A stretch of 50,430 nt of DNA. Origin: Nitrososphaerales archaeon (lineage in GTDB: Archaea; Thermoproteota; Nitrososphaeria; Nitrososphaerales; JACAEJ01). The notes under the pieces were generated by a model that saw only the letters and a list, made by a program, of their open reading frames with translations, ran no database searches and was not told where the DNA came from. Below are positions 16,109 to 25,013 of the stretch, piece after piece. The stretch lies in contig JACAEJ010000015.1 of NCBI GenBank assembly GCA_013388925.1, forward strand, positions 1 to 50,430, given 5' to 3'. Made by a program: the position numbers and the translations under genes. Positions within the stretch are counted from its first letter, which is position 1, and each line of letters opens with the position of its first letter.

Positions 16109-17311
16109 CTACTCCACGACATCGAGGGGAAGGTTGGCCTTTATTATAATGGGCCTCATCTCCGACCTTTCAGCCCTCGTATTCTTGAAGACCAGCTCAA
16201 AATCTTCCTTTGAACAAACCAGAACTATGTTGTCCTTGTCTGGTGAAAGAGGGAGGCCTCTTTCCACGCTTAGTTCTGGCCTTAGAGCCTGAAGATAGGG
16301 CATGGTGTTGAAGGTGATTATGTCTCCAACACAGTCACGAAGCTTATCTATGAGTTTCGATAGCGTCGCTATCTTGTCCCCCCTAACCTCAAAAGGATCG
16401 ACTGACCAAGCCACCAAAATCCTAGTCCTGCTCGCTTTCAGCCCCTCGTCTTTTATTATAGAACGGAAGCCATTCATGATGTGTTTGAAGTAACTCTCGA
16501 GACTCTTCAGTATCCCGGACAGCATGTACCACATGGGCTCTCCAGTCTTTAACGCTTCCGAGATCACTCTTATATCCAAAAGATTTTCGACCATGTCTTC
16601 CAAATATACCTCTTGTCGATCTTCGGTGAAGTCCGCAAAAGCTCCCTCGCCCAGTTTCAAACTCTTGCATAACTCGAAGTCAGTCACCAGGGAGTTATAC
16701 TTTCTTATTATATGCCTTGAATAGGCCGTCTCAGCCATGTGAAGAGGCAAAACCTTGGGCACATCCATTAGAGCGGATTTGAGGCACCCCATCGTAGCTT
16801 TCTCAATATCGGCTCTACTCGAGCCTATGACTATGGGTTTGTTCGTTCCAGGGATCAACGGCGCATATATGTAATCAAATCCAACCCCAACCTCCAATCC
16901 TGTCAGCTTTTCTATCAAGGATATGCTCTCTTTGTTACCACCGTAGCCTGTGGGCAACATATTGACAAAGACGATACCCTTTGAGATATTCTTTAATACA
17001 CTCTTCAGCTTTGAGCCCATGATTGGCCCAACTTCCATATTTTGTTCTCTTATTTTGGGGGCGAAAAATAGGCACCTTGCCTTGCCTATGGCATCTTCCA
17101 TAGGCTCAAGACCCAGTAATGGCTCGTCTTCGAGGAGGGCGGCGATCGAATCGAATTTACTAAGAATTTCCTTCTTCAACTGCATGCCAACATTCAGGTT
17201 CTCGTCCACAAGAGTCGTTTGCAGGTCGAAGGACGATAGAGAAGATGCTATCTTGTAGCCTTCTGTGCTCAAGCCGAATATTACGACTGGGGAGAGGGCG
17301 CTCTTGGGCAA
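16109..17311 (-). CDS. UDP-glucose/GDP-mannose dehydrogenase-like Rossmann protein, divergent
   Basis: 400 residues. The N-terminal Rossmann fold reads VVIFGLSTEGYKIASSLSSF. The middle contains YIYAPLIPGTNKPIVIGSS, like the sPeR..pG.....viGg segment of nucleotide-sugar dehydrogenases, and then an all-alpha dimerisation-like region with ETAYSRHIIRKYNSL. The catalytic GG.C...D loop of active enzymes is not apparent, so catalytic activity is uncertain. The C-terminus resembles the third domain (DPFEVRG...NTMPYLQ). It may be a distant paralogue acting in envelope sugar metabolism. My assignment is moderate. Confidence 0.55.
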   Translation of the reverse strand: MPKSALSPVVIFGLSTEGYKIASSLSSFDLQTTLVDENLNVGMQLKKEILSKFDSIAALLEDEPLLGLEPMEDAIGKARCLFFAPKIREQNMEVGPIMGSKLKSVLKNISKGIVFVNMLPTGYGGNKESISLIEKLTGLEVGVGFDYIYAPLIPGTNKPIVIGSSRADIEKATMGCLKSALMDVPKVLPLHMAETAYSRHIIRKYNSLVTDFELCKSLKLGEGAFADFTEDRQEVYLEDMVENLLDIRVISEALKTGEPMWYMLSGILKSLESYFKHIMNGFRSIIKDEGLKASRTRILVAWSVDPFEVRGDKIATLSKLIDKLRDCVGDIITFNTMPYLQALRPELSVERGLPLSPDKDNIVLVCSKEDFELVFKNTRAERSEMRPIIIKANLPLDVVE

Positions 17312-17453
17312 CCTTGGTCTAGGAACGTATGCATCCTTTAGCTAAAAGAGTTTCTTTTAATATAAAGACTATACCTTTATCCTTCCTTTATGGAGAAGTA
17401 GAGCCCATAGACACTAAGTATAATAACAGAATGGTATAGATTTTGAGAATGAC

Positions 17454-18524
17454 ATGCGTGTCTGGATAGACATTCTAACGCCTAAGCAAGCTCTATTCTT
17501 CAACCACCTAATCGAAGATTTGAAGATTAGAAGTCACGAAGTCCTACCTACATCAAGGCATTATCGTGAAGCAAATCAGTTAGCCAAGAAGATAGGTTTA
17601 GATGCTGTCATAATAGGTGAGCATGGCGGTGGCTCACTCTATGGCAAGCTCTCCACAAGTAGCAAGAGGATTGGCCTGCTCGCAGACCTGATAAACGAGT
17701 GGAAGCCTTGTTGCGCGGTATCCTTCAGCTCCCCCGAGTGCGCCAGAGTGGCCTACGGTCTTGGCATAAAACACATCTGCGTCAACGACTCCCCTCATGC
17801 TCAGAGCGTTGCTAGGCTGACTATACCTCTCTCAGAAATTCTATTGACTCCTTGGATCATTCCATATTCGGCTTGGACTCGCTACGGTATATCCCAAAAT
17901 AATATAATCAGGTACAAAGCTCTGGACCCTGCTGCTTGGCTAAAGCGAAAAAAGTTTCATGAATCAAAGAGCTTGGACCTGCCAGTAGATAGATCGAAGA
18001 AGACCTTGACGATAAGGTTGGAGGAGAGCTTTGCCTCCTACCTCTTGGAGTCAAACGAGGAATGGTCCGACAAACTACTCAAGGGCGTGGCAGATAGGTA
18101 TCAAGACAAAAACATCGTAGTTCTGTGTAGATATGAGCAACAACTCTCCAAGATTTTGGAGAGTTATGGAGATAGGTTTATAGTCCCAAGAGAGGTGGTT
18201 ATGGGCTCCGACCTTCTAAAGTATACAGATGTATTCATAGGGATGGGTGGTACTATGAATGCCGAATCAGCCTTGATGGGCATACCAACGATATCGGCAT
18301 ATCGGGGCAAAGACACATACGTGGAGAGCTATCTTATAAAGAAGGGGCTTTTGGTCAAGCCTCGTACCGTAAAGGGCGTATTGGATTGCATTGAGGACCT
18401 AATGAACGAGCGTAAAAAGTTTCAAATCACGAGGAAGGCCGAAGGTCTGTTGAACAAGATGGAGGACCCTATAAAAAAGATCGCCTCTATAGTGGAGAGA
18501 GAAGGTTCAAAGGCCAACTTATAG
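17454..18524 (+). CDS. DUF354-family, glycosyltransferase-like GT-B protein
   Basis: 356 residues starting MRVWIDILTPKQALFF, the typical DUF354 opening (..iDi.tp.h..ff..li..L...GHev..t.R). GEHGGGSLYGKL and NDSPHAQSVARLTIPLSE follow, and the C-terminal half shows a nucleotide-sugar-like FIGMGGTMNAESALMGIPTIS motif. The fold is that of GT-B glycosyltransferases and UDP-GlcNAc 2-epimerases; the substrate is unknown. It diverges from the nucleotide-sugar-dehydrogenase-like gene, and both may act in surface polysaccharide or lipid glycosylation. Confidence 0.85.
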   Translation: MRVWIDILTPKQALFFNHLIEDLKIRSHEVLPTSRHYREANQLAKKIGLDAVIIGEHGGGSLYGKLSTSSKRIGLLADLINEWKPCCAVSFSSPECARVAYGLGIKHICVNDSPHAQSVARLTIPLSEILLTPWIIPYSAWTRYGISQNNIIRYKALDPAAWLKRKKFHESKSLDLPVDRSKKTLTIRLEESFASYLLESNEEWSDKLLKGVADRYQDKNIVVLCRYEQQLSKILESYGDRFIVPREVVMGSDLLKYTDVFIGMGGTMNAESALMGIPTISAYRGKDTYVESYLIKKGLLVKPRTVKGVLDCIEDLMNERKKFQITRKAEGLLNKMEDPIKKIASIVEREGSKANL

Positions 18525-18639
18525 TAATTGAGGCGTTTAGGGCTTTACAACAGCACACTTTACAAGAACAACCTAGCCATCGTTCTAAACGGAGTCGAAA
18601 ATCCTATTGTCTGATCTTGCCAAGGATGCGAGAGATGAC

Positions 18640-18831
18640 TCATTCCTTCTTTTTGAAGAGCGTGTATCCACACTTCCCACAGGTCACTCGATCTGTATGT
18701 TCTGCTAGAAAGACCCCCTTTCCACACCTTGGACATTCCTTCCTCGACCTGACCAAGGACGAACCCTTGAGCTGGTAGAACTTCCATACCTTGGGACTCT
18801 CCTTCTTCCTAACTTTCTTTTCTTCGGACAA
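18640..18831 (-). CDS. rps27ae: Ribosomal protein eS31 (S27ae)
   Basis: 63 residues: a basic N-terminus, then a zinc ribbon with CPRCG and CGKCGY pairs, ending KKKE. This is the archaeal eS31 without the ubiquitin part of the eukaryotic gene. It starts directly after eS24 stops and is the last gene of the rpo7-spt4-dpck-eS24-eS31 operon. Confidence 0.95.
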   Translation of the reverse strand: MSEEKKVRKKESPKVWKFYQLKGSSLVRSRKECPRCGKGVFLAEHTDRVTCGKCGYTLFKKKE

Positions 18832-19182
18832 TTAGCCCTTCTTGCCCTCCTTTGACTTCTTGACCTCTTTCTCTTTTACCTCCTTTATCGCTTTTTCCCT
18901 CTCTTCTTTTGATAGCACCCTTAGTGTTATGTGTTTGGAGAGTTGCTTCTCTGCGTCTTTAGGGTCATCGTAGATATAAAAGAGCCCAGACACATTCCTA
19001 GTGCCAGTTATGATCCTTAGAGATATTAGGTAGACACTCTTTACATCAACTTTCATCTTCTCCGCCACCATCTTCACAGCGTCTTGCCTTCTTAAGGATC
19101 CCGCCATAGAGTTAAAGGTGCAACTGACCTCCCTTCTTCCAAGAAGGTCGTTTCTAACTTCCTCCCTTGTCTGAAGACTCAA
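18832..19182 (-). CDS. rps24e: Ribosomal protein eS24
   Basis: 116 residues. NDLLGRREVSCTFNSMAGSLRRQDAVKMVAEKM, VYLISLRIITGTRNVSGLFYIYDD and a lysine/glutamate-rich tail match archaeal eS24. The stop codon abuts the eS31 start. This gene neighbourhood is widespread in archaea. Confidence 0.95.
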   Translation of the reverse strand: MSLQTREEVRNDLLGRREVSCTFNSMAGSLRRQDAVKMVAEKMKVDVKSVYLISLRIITGTRNVSGLFYIYDDPKDAEKQLSKHITLRVLSKEEREKAIKEVKEKEVKKSKEGKKG

Positions 19183-19254
19183 AGCTCTGCTCCTCCTAAA
19201 CCGAGACTATTTGTAATATTAATATCTTTACGAATGCCCACTAATTTGGTCCCT

Positions 19255-19806
19255 TTAATCCCTCTTCACCATCCTACTCAAGAGCGAGATAACCGTTCTT
19301 CTAGAGTCTCTATTCACTTTTACTATGACTATTCCTTTTTTTGGTTGCCCGTAAAGGACGGATGTGCCATTTGGGAATAATGCTACAGAAGGCAGCGAAA
19401 GAAGGTCCTCCTCCCCGTCCACAATCAACCTGAAGGGCTTCTCCGCCCTTATTGCCGATGAAAGCATCATAAGAGCCTCCTTGGATATTTGTCCAGCAGG
19501 GTTGGATACTCTGACTTGGGCCTTGATTTTTGATACAGGGAGATCTCTCTTGATCCGCATCTCTCTTCCATCGACTATCTGAATAGATGGAGTAATGCCC
19601 AATCTAATCAACCTCTCAGTTGTGGCGTCCCCTACTGTTATTATCATCTTACTTTCATTTATGTGGCTTATTATCTCCTCATAAGTCAACCTGTCGTTGG
19701 GAATCAAGAGGCCCAAAGGCTCTTTGAGAAATCTTCTAAGCTCATCTGTCAACACATACTCATGCTTTGTGACATCCTTTTCTCTGAGGCTTTTGCTCTG
19801 ACACAC
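19255..19806 (-). CDS. GTP-dependent dephospho-CoA kinase (DUF359)
   Basis: 183 residues; LTDELRRFLKEPLGLLIP, IITVGDATTERLIRLGITPSIQIVDGREMRI and NPAGQISKEAL...LIVDGEEDLLSLPSVALFPNGTSVLYGQPKKGIV match the archaeal DUF359 family. It phosphorylates dephospho-CoA with GTP as the last step of CoA synthesis (shown for the Thermococcus kodakarensis enzyme). It stands between spt4 and eS24 in the operon, its usual archaeal position. Confidence 0.93.
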   Translation of the reverse strand: MCQSKSLREKDVTKHEYVLTDELRRFLKEPLGLLIPNDRLTYEEIISHINESKMIITVGDATTERLIRLGITPSIQIVDGREMRIKRDLPVSKIKAQVRVSNPAGQISKEALMMLSSAIRAEKPFRLIVDGEEDLLSLPSVALFPNGTSVLYGQPKKGIVIVKVNRDSRRTVISLLSRMVKRD

Positions 19807-19822
19807 GATTTTTACCTCTACT

Positions 19823-20011
19823 TCAACTTACTTTAAGAGCGTACCTTCCAGGCTTTGTGATATTCAACGTCTTTGCTATGAGGGACGAATCTACATCGTT
19901 TACCACGACGAGTCCCGACCAATCGGGGCTCAAATCCTTGGATTTGCAGTTGGGACAGACCCGACCCAGAGTCAAAGTCTTGCACTTTCTACAGGCTAAC
20001 TCTTTTGTCAA
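19823..20011 (-). CDS. spt4: Transcription elongation factor Spt4 (RpoE'')
   Basis: 62 residues with a zinc site ACRKCKTLT...CPNCKS, then LSPDWSGLVVVNDVDSSLIAKTLNITKPGRYALKV, the conserved Spt4 core. Spt4 binds Spt5 and keeps RNA polymerase processive. It follows rpo7 by 18 bp. Confidence 0.95.
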   Translation of the reverse strand: MTKELACRKCKTLTLGRVCPNCKSKDLSPDWSGLVVVNDVDSSLIAKTLNITKPGRYALKVS

Positions 20012-20029
20012 TTCTTTTCACTCTTCTTT

Positions 20030-20605
20030 TTATGCCTTCTTCCCTTCAATGACCTTCGATGCCTTTTCCAAATCCTCTTCTATCCACTCTATGGCCCCCA
20101 AGAAAGGTTGCCTGCTCGTCACACCTATCTTCCCTATTGCTGTCCCCCTCCCCAAACTTACTGCGTTGATTCTAACCCTAACCCGGGACCCAACTCTGAG
20201 AGTTCTTTTGCTCTTGCTTGCCAGTATCATGCCTTGTTTAACATCACTCGTCAGAAAGTCGTCTGTGATCTGAGAGAGGTGAAGCAAAGCGTCTACAGGC
20301 CCTATCCTAACAAAGGCTCCAAAGTCCGTAATCTCGACTATCTCTCCCTCGATGACCTCTTGAATCTTTGGGTAAAAGTTGAGGACCGAGAACTTGACTT
20401 TGTGATAAGTTCCTCCGTCGCCTGGGATTATCTTCCCCACAGAACCTACAGATACATCTATGACCAAGATCATGTATCCTAGCTCTGTGCTTATCGTACT
20501 CTCGTATCTAGTCTTCAGAATCTCCAGCGCTACATCATGAAGAGGCTGACCAAACTTGCTTGGAGATATCCTTATGACATCCTCAAGTTCAACTATCTGA
20601 AACAT
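20030..20605 (-). CDS. rpo7: RNA polymerase subunit Rpo7 (RpoE')
   Basis: 191 residues starting MFQIVELEDVIRISPSKFG, with the S1/OB domain VIEGEIVEITDFGAFVRIGPVDALLHLSQITDDF. Rpo7 forms the stalk with Rpo4 and binds nascent RNA. It is the first gene of a five-gene information-processing operon. Confidence 0.95.
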   Translation of the reverse strand: MFQIVELEDVIRISPSKFGQPLHDVALEILKTRYESTISTELGYMILVIDVSVGSVGKIIPGDGGTYHKVKFSVLNFYPKIQEVIEGEIVEITDFGAFVRIGPVDALLHLSQITDDFLTSDVKQGMILASKSKRTLRVGSRVRVRINAVSLGRGTAIGKIGVTSRQPFLGAIEWIEEDLEKASKVIEGKKA

Positions 20606-20670
20606 AATTCAACTTCCTGAAGAGAATACTAGTTAATTCAATCGATTTAAGAACCTTTTGGTAAGGACAC

Positions 20671-21639
20671 TCATGCAGATCGGTCGAATCGTATGGGTTT
20701 TTTGAGCTTTGACAGCAAGACTACACGGCTCTCTTCAGAGCTCCCTGTTGTGTTATATCCTGTCAACTCGGACACTCGATCGCCAAATCTTTTAATATCG
20801 TCAAAGCTAGGCATGTTGCTTCTAGCCAATCGGTTTATAGAGTAGCCAAGGTGCATGTAGGCCTTTATCTCCACATAACTACAATCAGAGAGGCTTACCA
20901 GTCTGCTAAAATTCTCTGGATCGTGCATGTTAATCCCTTTTATCGCCGTAATCCTCATGACCACTGGGCATTTGAAGCTCTTGGTAACCTCTAAGCTCTT
21001 CATCAGAGAATCCCACAGCCTTTGCGATACGGGTCGGTTGATCTTCTGATAGCTATCATAGTCAGGGGCAGTTACAGATATGTAAAGCTGAGAGGGCTCT
21101 GAATCGAGCCTCTCTAAGGCCTTTGGTAAAACGCCACTAGTCACCAAAAACACGGTAAAACCCTTCTCCCTGAATAATTCTATCATCTCCCCCAGCCTAG
21201 GGTATAGGGTAGGCTCGCCAGAGAGGCTTATGGCTACCATGTTCGGGTTGAGGGCCTCTTCATACTTTTCTTTGCTAACGATTCTCTTGATGACCTGATC
21301 CTTGTAGCCCGTGAGGATTCTGCTCTGCTCCCTAAGGCATCCATGTATTATTTCTTCAGGCTCGTCCCAGTCAAATCTAAGAGTCTCGTTCCATTTCATC
21401 CCTACATCTTCAGGCATGGCTCTCCAACAGTAGATACAGTGGGTCAAGCAGCTCAATACTGCTGGAGTCATCTGAAGGCACCTGTGGGACCTTATGCCAT
21501 AGAACTTTTCCTTATAGCATACCCTATTGTAAACAAGGCTATCATGTAACCACTTGCACTTCTTTACGCTAGAGTGCCTACCTACTAAATGGTACTTCTG
21601 CCTTCTCAAAACATCAAGTAGTAAAGGAGGGTATGCCAA
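20671..21639 (-). CDS. taw1: tRNA 4-demethylwyosine synthase TYW1 (Taw1)
   Basis: 322 residues. Radical SAM cysteines lie in SCLTHCIYCWR; further cysteines upstream (SVKKCKWLH, NRVCYKEKFYG) fit the second Fe-S cluster of archaeal TYW1. ISLSGEPTLYP and VTSGVLP mark the SAM-binding barrel. The enzyme condenses N1-methylguanosine-37 of tRNA(Phe) with pyruvate to form the wyosine tricycle. The gene lies just upstream of the rpo7 operon on the same strand. Confidence 0.94.
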   Translation of the reverse strand: MAYPPLLLDVLRRQKYHLVGRHSSVKKCKWLHDSLVYNRVCYKEKFYGIRSHRCLQMTPAVLSCLTHCIYCWRAMPEDVGMKWNETLRFDWDEPEEIIHGCLREQSRILTGYKDQVIKRIVSKEKYEEALNPNMVAISLSGEPTLYPRLGEMIELFREKGFTVFLVTSGVLPKALERLDSEPSQLYISVTAPDYDSYQKINRPVSQRLWDSLMKSLEVTKSFKCPVVMRITAIKGINMHDPENFSRLVSLSDCSYVEIKAYMHLGYSINRLARSNMPSFDDIKRFGDRVSELTGYNTTGSSEESRVVLLSKLKKPIRFDRSA

Positions 21640-21761
21640 TTCTATTCGAATCTATTGCTAGCTCTCATAAATCTCTATCCATTTGTAATTTTGTAGACTC
21701 ATACCATGCTTCTCAGTTGGCATGGGACATTTCCATTTCTTTTGCAAATAAAAAAGGAGAG

Positions 21762-22484
21762 TTAATGTGAAATTGTTCTTTTTCTTATTACTATAGAGAA
21801 TCCAACAACTAGGAAGGTTGCCATACCTATGACCATCAATGGAAGAAATGATGACAAGTTGTTTGCAGGGGCGATTGTTCCGCCTACGGGGAATAGGCTA
21901 TAAATCACATGCCCTTCATCTGGGGCGAAGTCCTCTTCACCCATAGTTTCGGTCTTAAAGACAATGTTTAATGTGGCGGGTGGTGGGGATGACGAAATAT
22001 CCGATAAGGCAATTTCAACCTCCCAAACATTTCCACTGGTGCCGTTTTGGCACTCCTCAATCCCAACCTAAGTTCCATCCCACTCGCATAGTGAGCAACT
22101 TGGGGCAGAGAAGAGCTTGATTCTGTAATCTGCTTCTATACCATTGATTGGAAATCCTCCCGGTTTGCCGGTATCGAGATATATAATATAAGTAGCATAC
22201 ATCGATATTTCTCCAAATACATCCATTCTAAAGTATAAGTTATTGTTATCATTGGCAATATAACATGCTGAAATATCAGCATCTTGTGTTGTTATTGTGC
22301 CCTCGTCTCAATCAGTTACTATTGGAGGTATTCCAGCCCAATCGCTCGGGTTTCCATCCACAACAATAGTTCTATAATAGACACCCACTGGTGTAGCAGC
22401 CAGCAAAGCAACGATAAGGATGACGATCAAGGAAATCTTTGCAGGAGAAATTGCTAGTGTCTTTCTATTCGGCAAAGCATCCAT
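21762..22484 (-). pseudogene. Secreted, C-terminally anchored surface protein interrupted by two in-frame stops
   Basis: From ATG 22484 to TAA at 21762 one frame runs for 241 codons with only two internal stops: TGA at 22310-22308 (codon 59) and TAG at 22070-22068 (codon 139). The reading includes a signal-type N-terminal helix (ISLIVILIVALLAAT), then YRTIVVDGNPSDWAGIPPIV and DADISACYIANDNNNLYFRMDV, resembling extracellular carbohydrate-binding-like beta-sandwich proteins. A C-terminal membrane anchor (FLPLMVIGMATFLVVGFSIVI) is followed by RKR. Protein-like sequence continues in the same frame after both stops, so this is a recent pseudogene, an error-containing assembly, or a recoded gene. 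Both stops could derive from TGG (Trp). Confidence 0.75.
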
Positions 22485-22596
22485 TTTCTTTGCACCGATT
22501 TCTCTTGTGAAAATAAATATATAAAATCTTATTCATCTCTTCAACACTTCTAAGAGAAATTCTTATATGAGAACCACTACAACACTAAGGATTCAT

Positions 22597-23139
22597 ATGC
22601 CCTATTGTAAAAAGTGTGGAATTGAGTATGTTGAGGGAGCGAGATACTGCACAAAATGTGGAACTCCTATAGAAGGATGGAGACCTCCTCGGGAAGAATG
22701 TTTTGGTGAGAGAAGGGAAGAAAGAGACCACTTGGGATTGGTCTCATTCGGCATCTTCCTCCTGATAGTTGGGTATATACTAATAACAAACCCATGGATC
22801 CCATCTGATGTTCAATCTCTATTTGAAAATCTAGGTAAAGGAGTCTTTGAACCACCATCAAAACAACTTCGTTACATCTTCGCCCTCTTCCTCGGTTTGA
22901 TAGGCGTGTCTAACTTCGCTATGGCTGGCATAAGAGCTATTTTCAGGCAACCATGGAGAAAACCTTTGGGCGATATGCTTCCAGGTGTTGGCCTAATATC
23001 ATTCGCTTACTTGGTTTACCTTAACAGTAAAGGGCTTATGACTTGGCAAATCGTTCTAGTACTAGGCGTTATAATCATTGGTATGCTAATAATCTTATAT
23101 GGCATTATTGTATCTTACTTCAAGAAGAGCCAAAAGTAA
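22597..23139 (+). CDS. Zinc-ribbon membrane protein
   Basis: 180 residues from ATG 22597 (MPYCKKCG); the track start at 22567 would add ten Thr-rich residues absent from the neighbouring paralogue. The N-terminus is a zinc ribbon CKKCG...CTKCGTPI. Next comes a short ECFGERREE linker and four membrane segments. It is paralogous to the next gene (both begin MPYC.KCG and contain ECFG before the first membrane span). The function is unknown; zinc-ribbon domains fused to membrane segments are common in archaea. Confidence 0.8.
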   Translation: MPYCKKCGIEYVEGARYCTKCGTPIEGWRPPREECFGERREERDHLGLVSFGIFLLIVGYILITNPWIPSDVQSLFENLGKGVFEPPSKQLRYIFALFLGLIGVSNFAMAGIRAIFRQPWRKPLGDMLPGVGLISFAYLVYLNSKGLMTWQIVLVLGVIIIGMLIILYGIIVSYFKKSQK

Positions 23140-23200
23140 AGAATTAATAATTCCTTGCATGATAAAAGATTATATATTGTACTCTGGCAAGATGATATAA

Positions 23201-23533
23201 ATGCCATACTGTAGAAAGTGTGGAGCTGAAATAGCTGAAGGAGCAGAATTTTGCCCTAAATGTGGAACCTCTGGTGCGGAGTATGGAAAGGCTGAATGGA
23301 GGGGGCCCAGGAACGAGTGTTTTGGCTGGGAACGGGGTGGAGAGTTTTGGGGAACCGTGGCTATAGGCGTATTTCTAGTAGGCCTCGCGATACTATTCTA
23401 CTTAGATAGTATAGGTGTCATAAGTTGGTGGCCTGGAATCCTCTTCTTGATAGGAATTATGATCATCATAAGCGGAATCATCTCATATGCTCGTGGAGGA
23501 CGAAGGGCGAGAAGATCCACTCCATCAGCGTAG
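23201..23533 (+). CDS. Zinc-ribbon membrane protein, paralogue of the preceding gene
   Basis: 110 residues: MPYCRKCGAEIAEGAEFCPKCG at the N-terminus, then RNECFGWERGG, then two membrane spans (about 50-68 and 74-93) and a basic tail GGRRARRS. It is a shorter tandem relative of the gene at 22597. AGATTATATATT about 35 bp upstream is a likely TATA box, so it probably has its own promoter. Confidence 0.82.
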   Translation: MPYCRKCGAEIAEGAEFCPKCGTSGAEYGKAEWRGPRNECFGWERGGEFWGTVAIGVFLVGLAILFYLDSIGVISWWPGILFLIGIMIIISGIISYARGGRRARRSTPSA

Positions 23534-23577
23534 CGCAGATACAAGTTGGGGTTTAATGTTTCCCAAGTAGATTGGCG

Positions 23578-25002
23578 ATGAAGGTTCTCTTCATAGAGCC
23601 ACCTAAAGATTTTTGGTTCGTCATGGGAGAGTACCTCCCACCTCCCTACGGAATCTTACAACTTGCGGCATATCTTCAGAGTAAGAATAAAGATGTGGAG
23701 ATAGAAGTGTTAGACTGCCAGGCCGAGCGAGTAGATTGGGAGGGCTTGGAGAGACGCATCGAGTCCTTCGACCCAGATATAGTGGCTTGTGGCGGGCTAG
23801 CGACCTGCAACACTTACACCGTTGCCCAAACTTGTAGCATTGCCAAGAAGGTCAGACCTAGCGCCATGACCGTAGTGGGGGGTCAACACTTTACTGCAAC
23901 AGCCCACGATAGCCTAGAAGCTTATCCAGAGATAGACGTAATAATTCGTGGGGAAGGGGAGCAGACCCTCGTAGAGCTGGTCGGTGCGTTAGTAAGTAAG
24001 ACATCTTTCTCAGATATAAGAGGTATCTCATTCAGGCATGATGGGGAAATTCTACACAATCCCGATAGGCCCTTGATCGAGAACCTCGACGACCTGCCTC
24101 TTCCTGGTTATCACTTTGTCGAGGACTTGGTTCATAGATACCACTTCACTATGATGGCTGGACCCAAAACCAGATACGCTCTGATAGAGGGTTCAAGGGG
24201 ATGTCCCCATCGTTGCACCTTTTGCACTCAATGGAGGCACTGGAATGGTAGACGGAGGGGCAAATCCGCCAAACGAATCGCAGACGAAATGGAGTTTTGC
24301 TACCAGAACTACGGTTGTAGGTTCCTTTGGCTGACGGATGACAACTTCGGCTTGGGAAAGGGTATGATTGATCTGTGCGACGAAATCGTTCGAAGAGGCT
24401 TCTCTGATGATATGATGTGGTTCTTCCAAGCCAAATGTGATGATATTGCGAGGCATCCAAAAATTCTACCCAAAATGAGAAAAGCGGGAAACCGTTGGAT
24501 ACTTTTTGGGGCAGAAAGTCATAGCAAATCGACCCTTGAAGCCTTTAAGAAAAAGATAGACCCTGAAGACACCAAAAGAGCAGTAAGGTTGCTGAAAGAG
24601 AACGACATATTTGCCCAGGCAACCTTTATCATCGGAGAGAGAAAAGATTCAGCAGAATCTTTAGCTCAGATGAGGGAATTTGCGAATGGAATAGATCCTG
24701 ACCTTGCTATCTTTATGATACTTACACCCTTTCCAGGGACAGAAGTATATGAAAGGGCTAAAACAAACGGATGGATAGAGGATCGTAATTGGTCAAACTA
24801 TGACATGGTTCATGCTATAATGCCTACAGAGTATCTTTCGAGGGAGGAAGTGCAGGAAGAGCTTTACGAGTGCTATCGTAGCTTCTACGGGTCCTTCGGC
24901 AGAAGGTTGAAGGGTATATTTTCAAAGAACAAACTGAAGAGGCGGACCTATAGATACCTGGCAGGTCAGAGCGTCTTGAATCAGTTGAAGAACCTTTTCT
25001 GA
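23578..25002 (+). CDS. B12-binding-domain radical SAM protein
   Basis: 474 residues from ATG 23578 (the in-frame TTG 23572 is an alternative). The N-terminal cobalamin-binding-like domain includes PPPYGILQLAAYLQ, FDPDIVACGGLATCNTYT, VVGGQHFTATAHDSL and IIRGEGEQTLVEL. The radical SAM motif is GCPHRCTFCTQW (Cx3Cx2C). Members of this class methylate or otherwise modify unreactive carbon centres; the substrate is unknown. Family relatives in archaea act on lipids, tetrapyrroles or surface compounds. The next gene follows after 11 bp. Confidence 0.88.
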   Translation: MKVLFIEPPKDFWFVMGEYLPPPYGILQLAAYLQSKNKDVEIEVLDCQAERVDWEGLERRIESFDPDIVACGGLATCNTYTVAQTCSIAKKVRPSAMTVVGGQHFTATAHDSLEAYPEIDVIIRGEGEQTLVELVGALVSKTSFSDIRGISFRHDGEILHNPDRPLIENLDDLPLPGYHFVEDLVHRYHFTMMAGPKTRYALIEGSRGCPHRCTFCTQWRHWNGRRRGKSAKRIADEMEFCYQNYGCRFLWLTDDNFGLGKGMIDLCDEIVRRGFSDDMMWFFQAKCDDIARHPKILPKMRKAGNRWILFGAESHSKSTLEAFKKKIDPEDTKRAVRLLKENDIFAQATFIIGERKDSAESLAQMREFANGIDPDLAIFMILTPFPGTEVYERAKTNGWIEDRNWSNYDMVHAIMPTEYLSREEVQEELYECYRSFYGSFGRRLKGIFSKNKLKRRTYRYLAGQSVLNQLKNLF

Positions 25003-25013
25003 GGCGATATTTC

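Noticed and set aside
18525-18639. 28-codon ORF from TTG (RRLGLYNSTLYKNN...)
   Set aside because: It is very short, has no ribosome site and no recognisable motif, and lies between two convergent genes.
21762-21944. Independent 60-aa membrane protein (MGEEDFAPDEG...)
   Set aside because: It is only the last part of the longer 241-codon frame, continuous with it upstream except for two stops.
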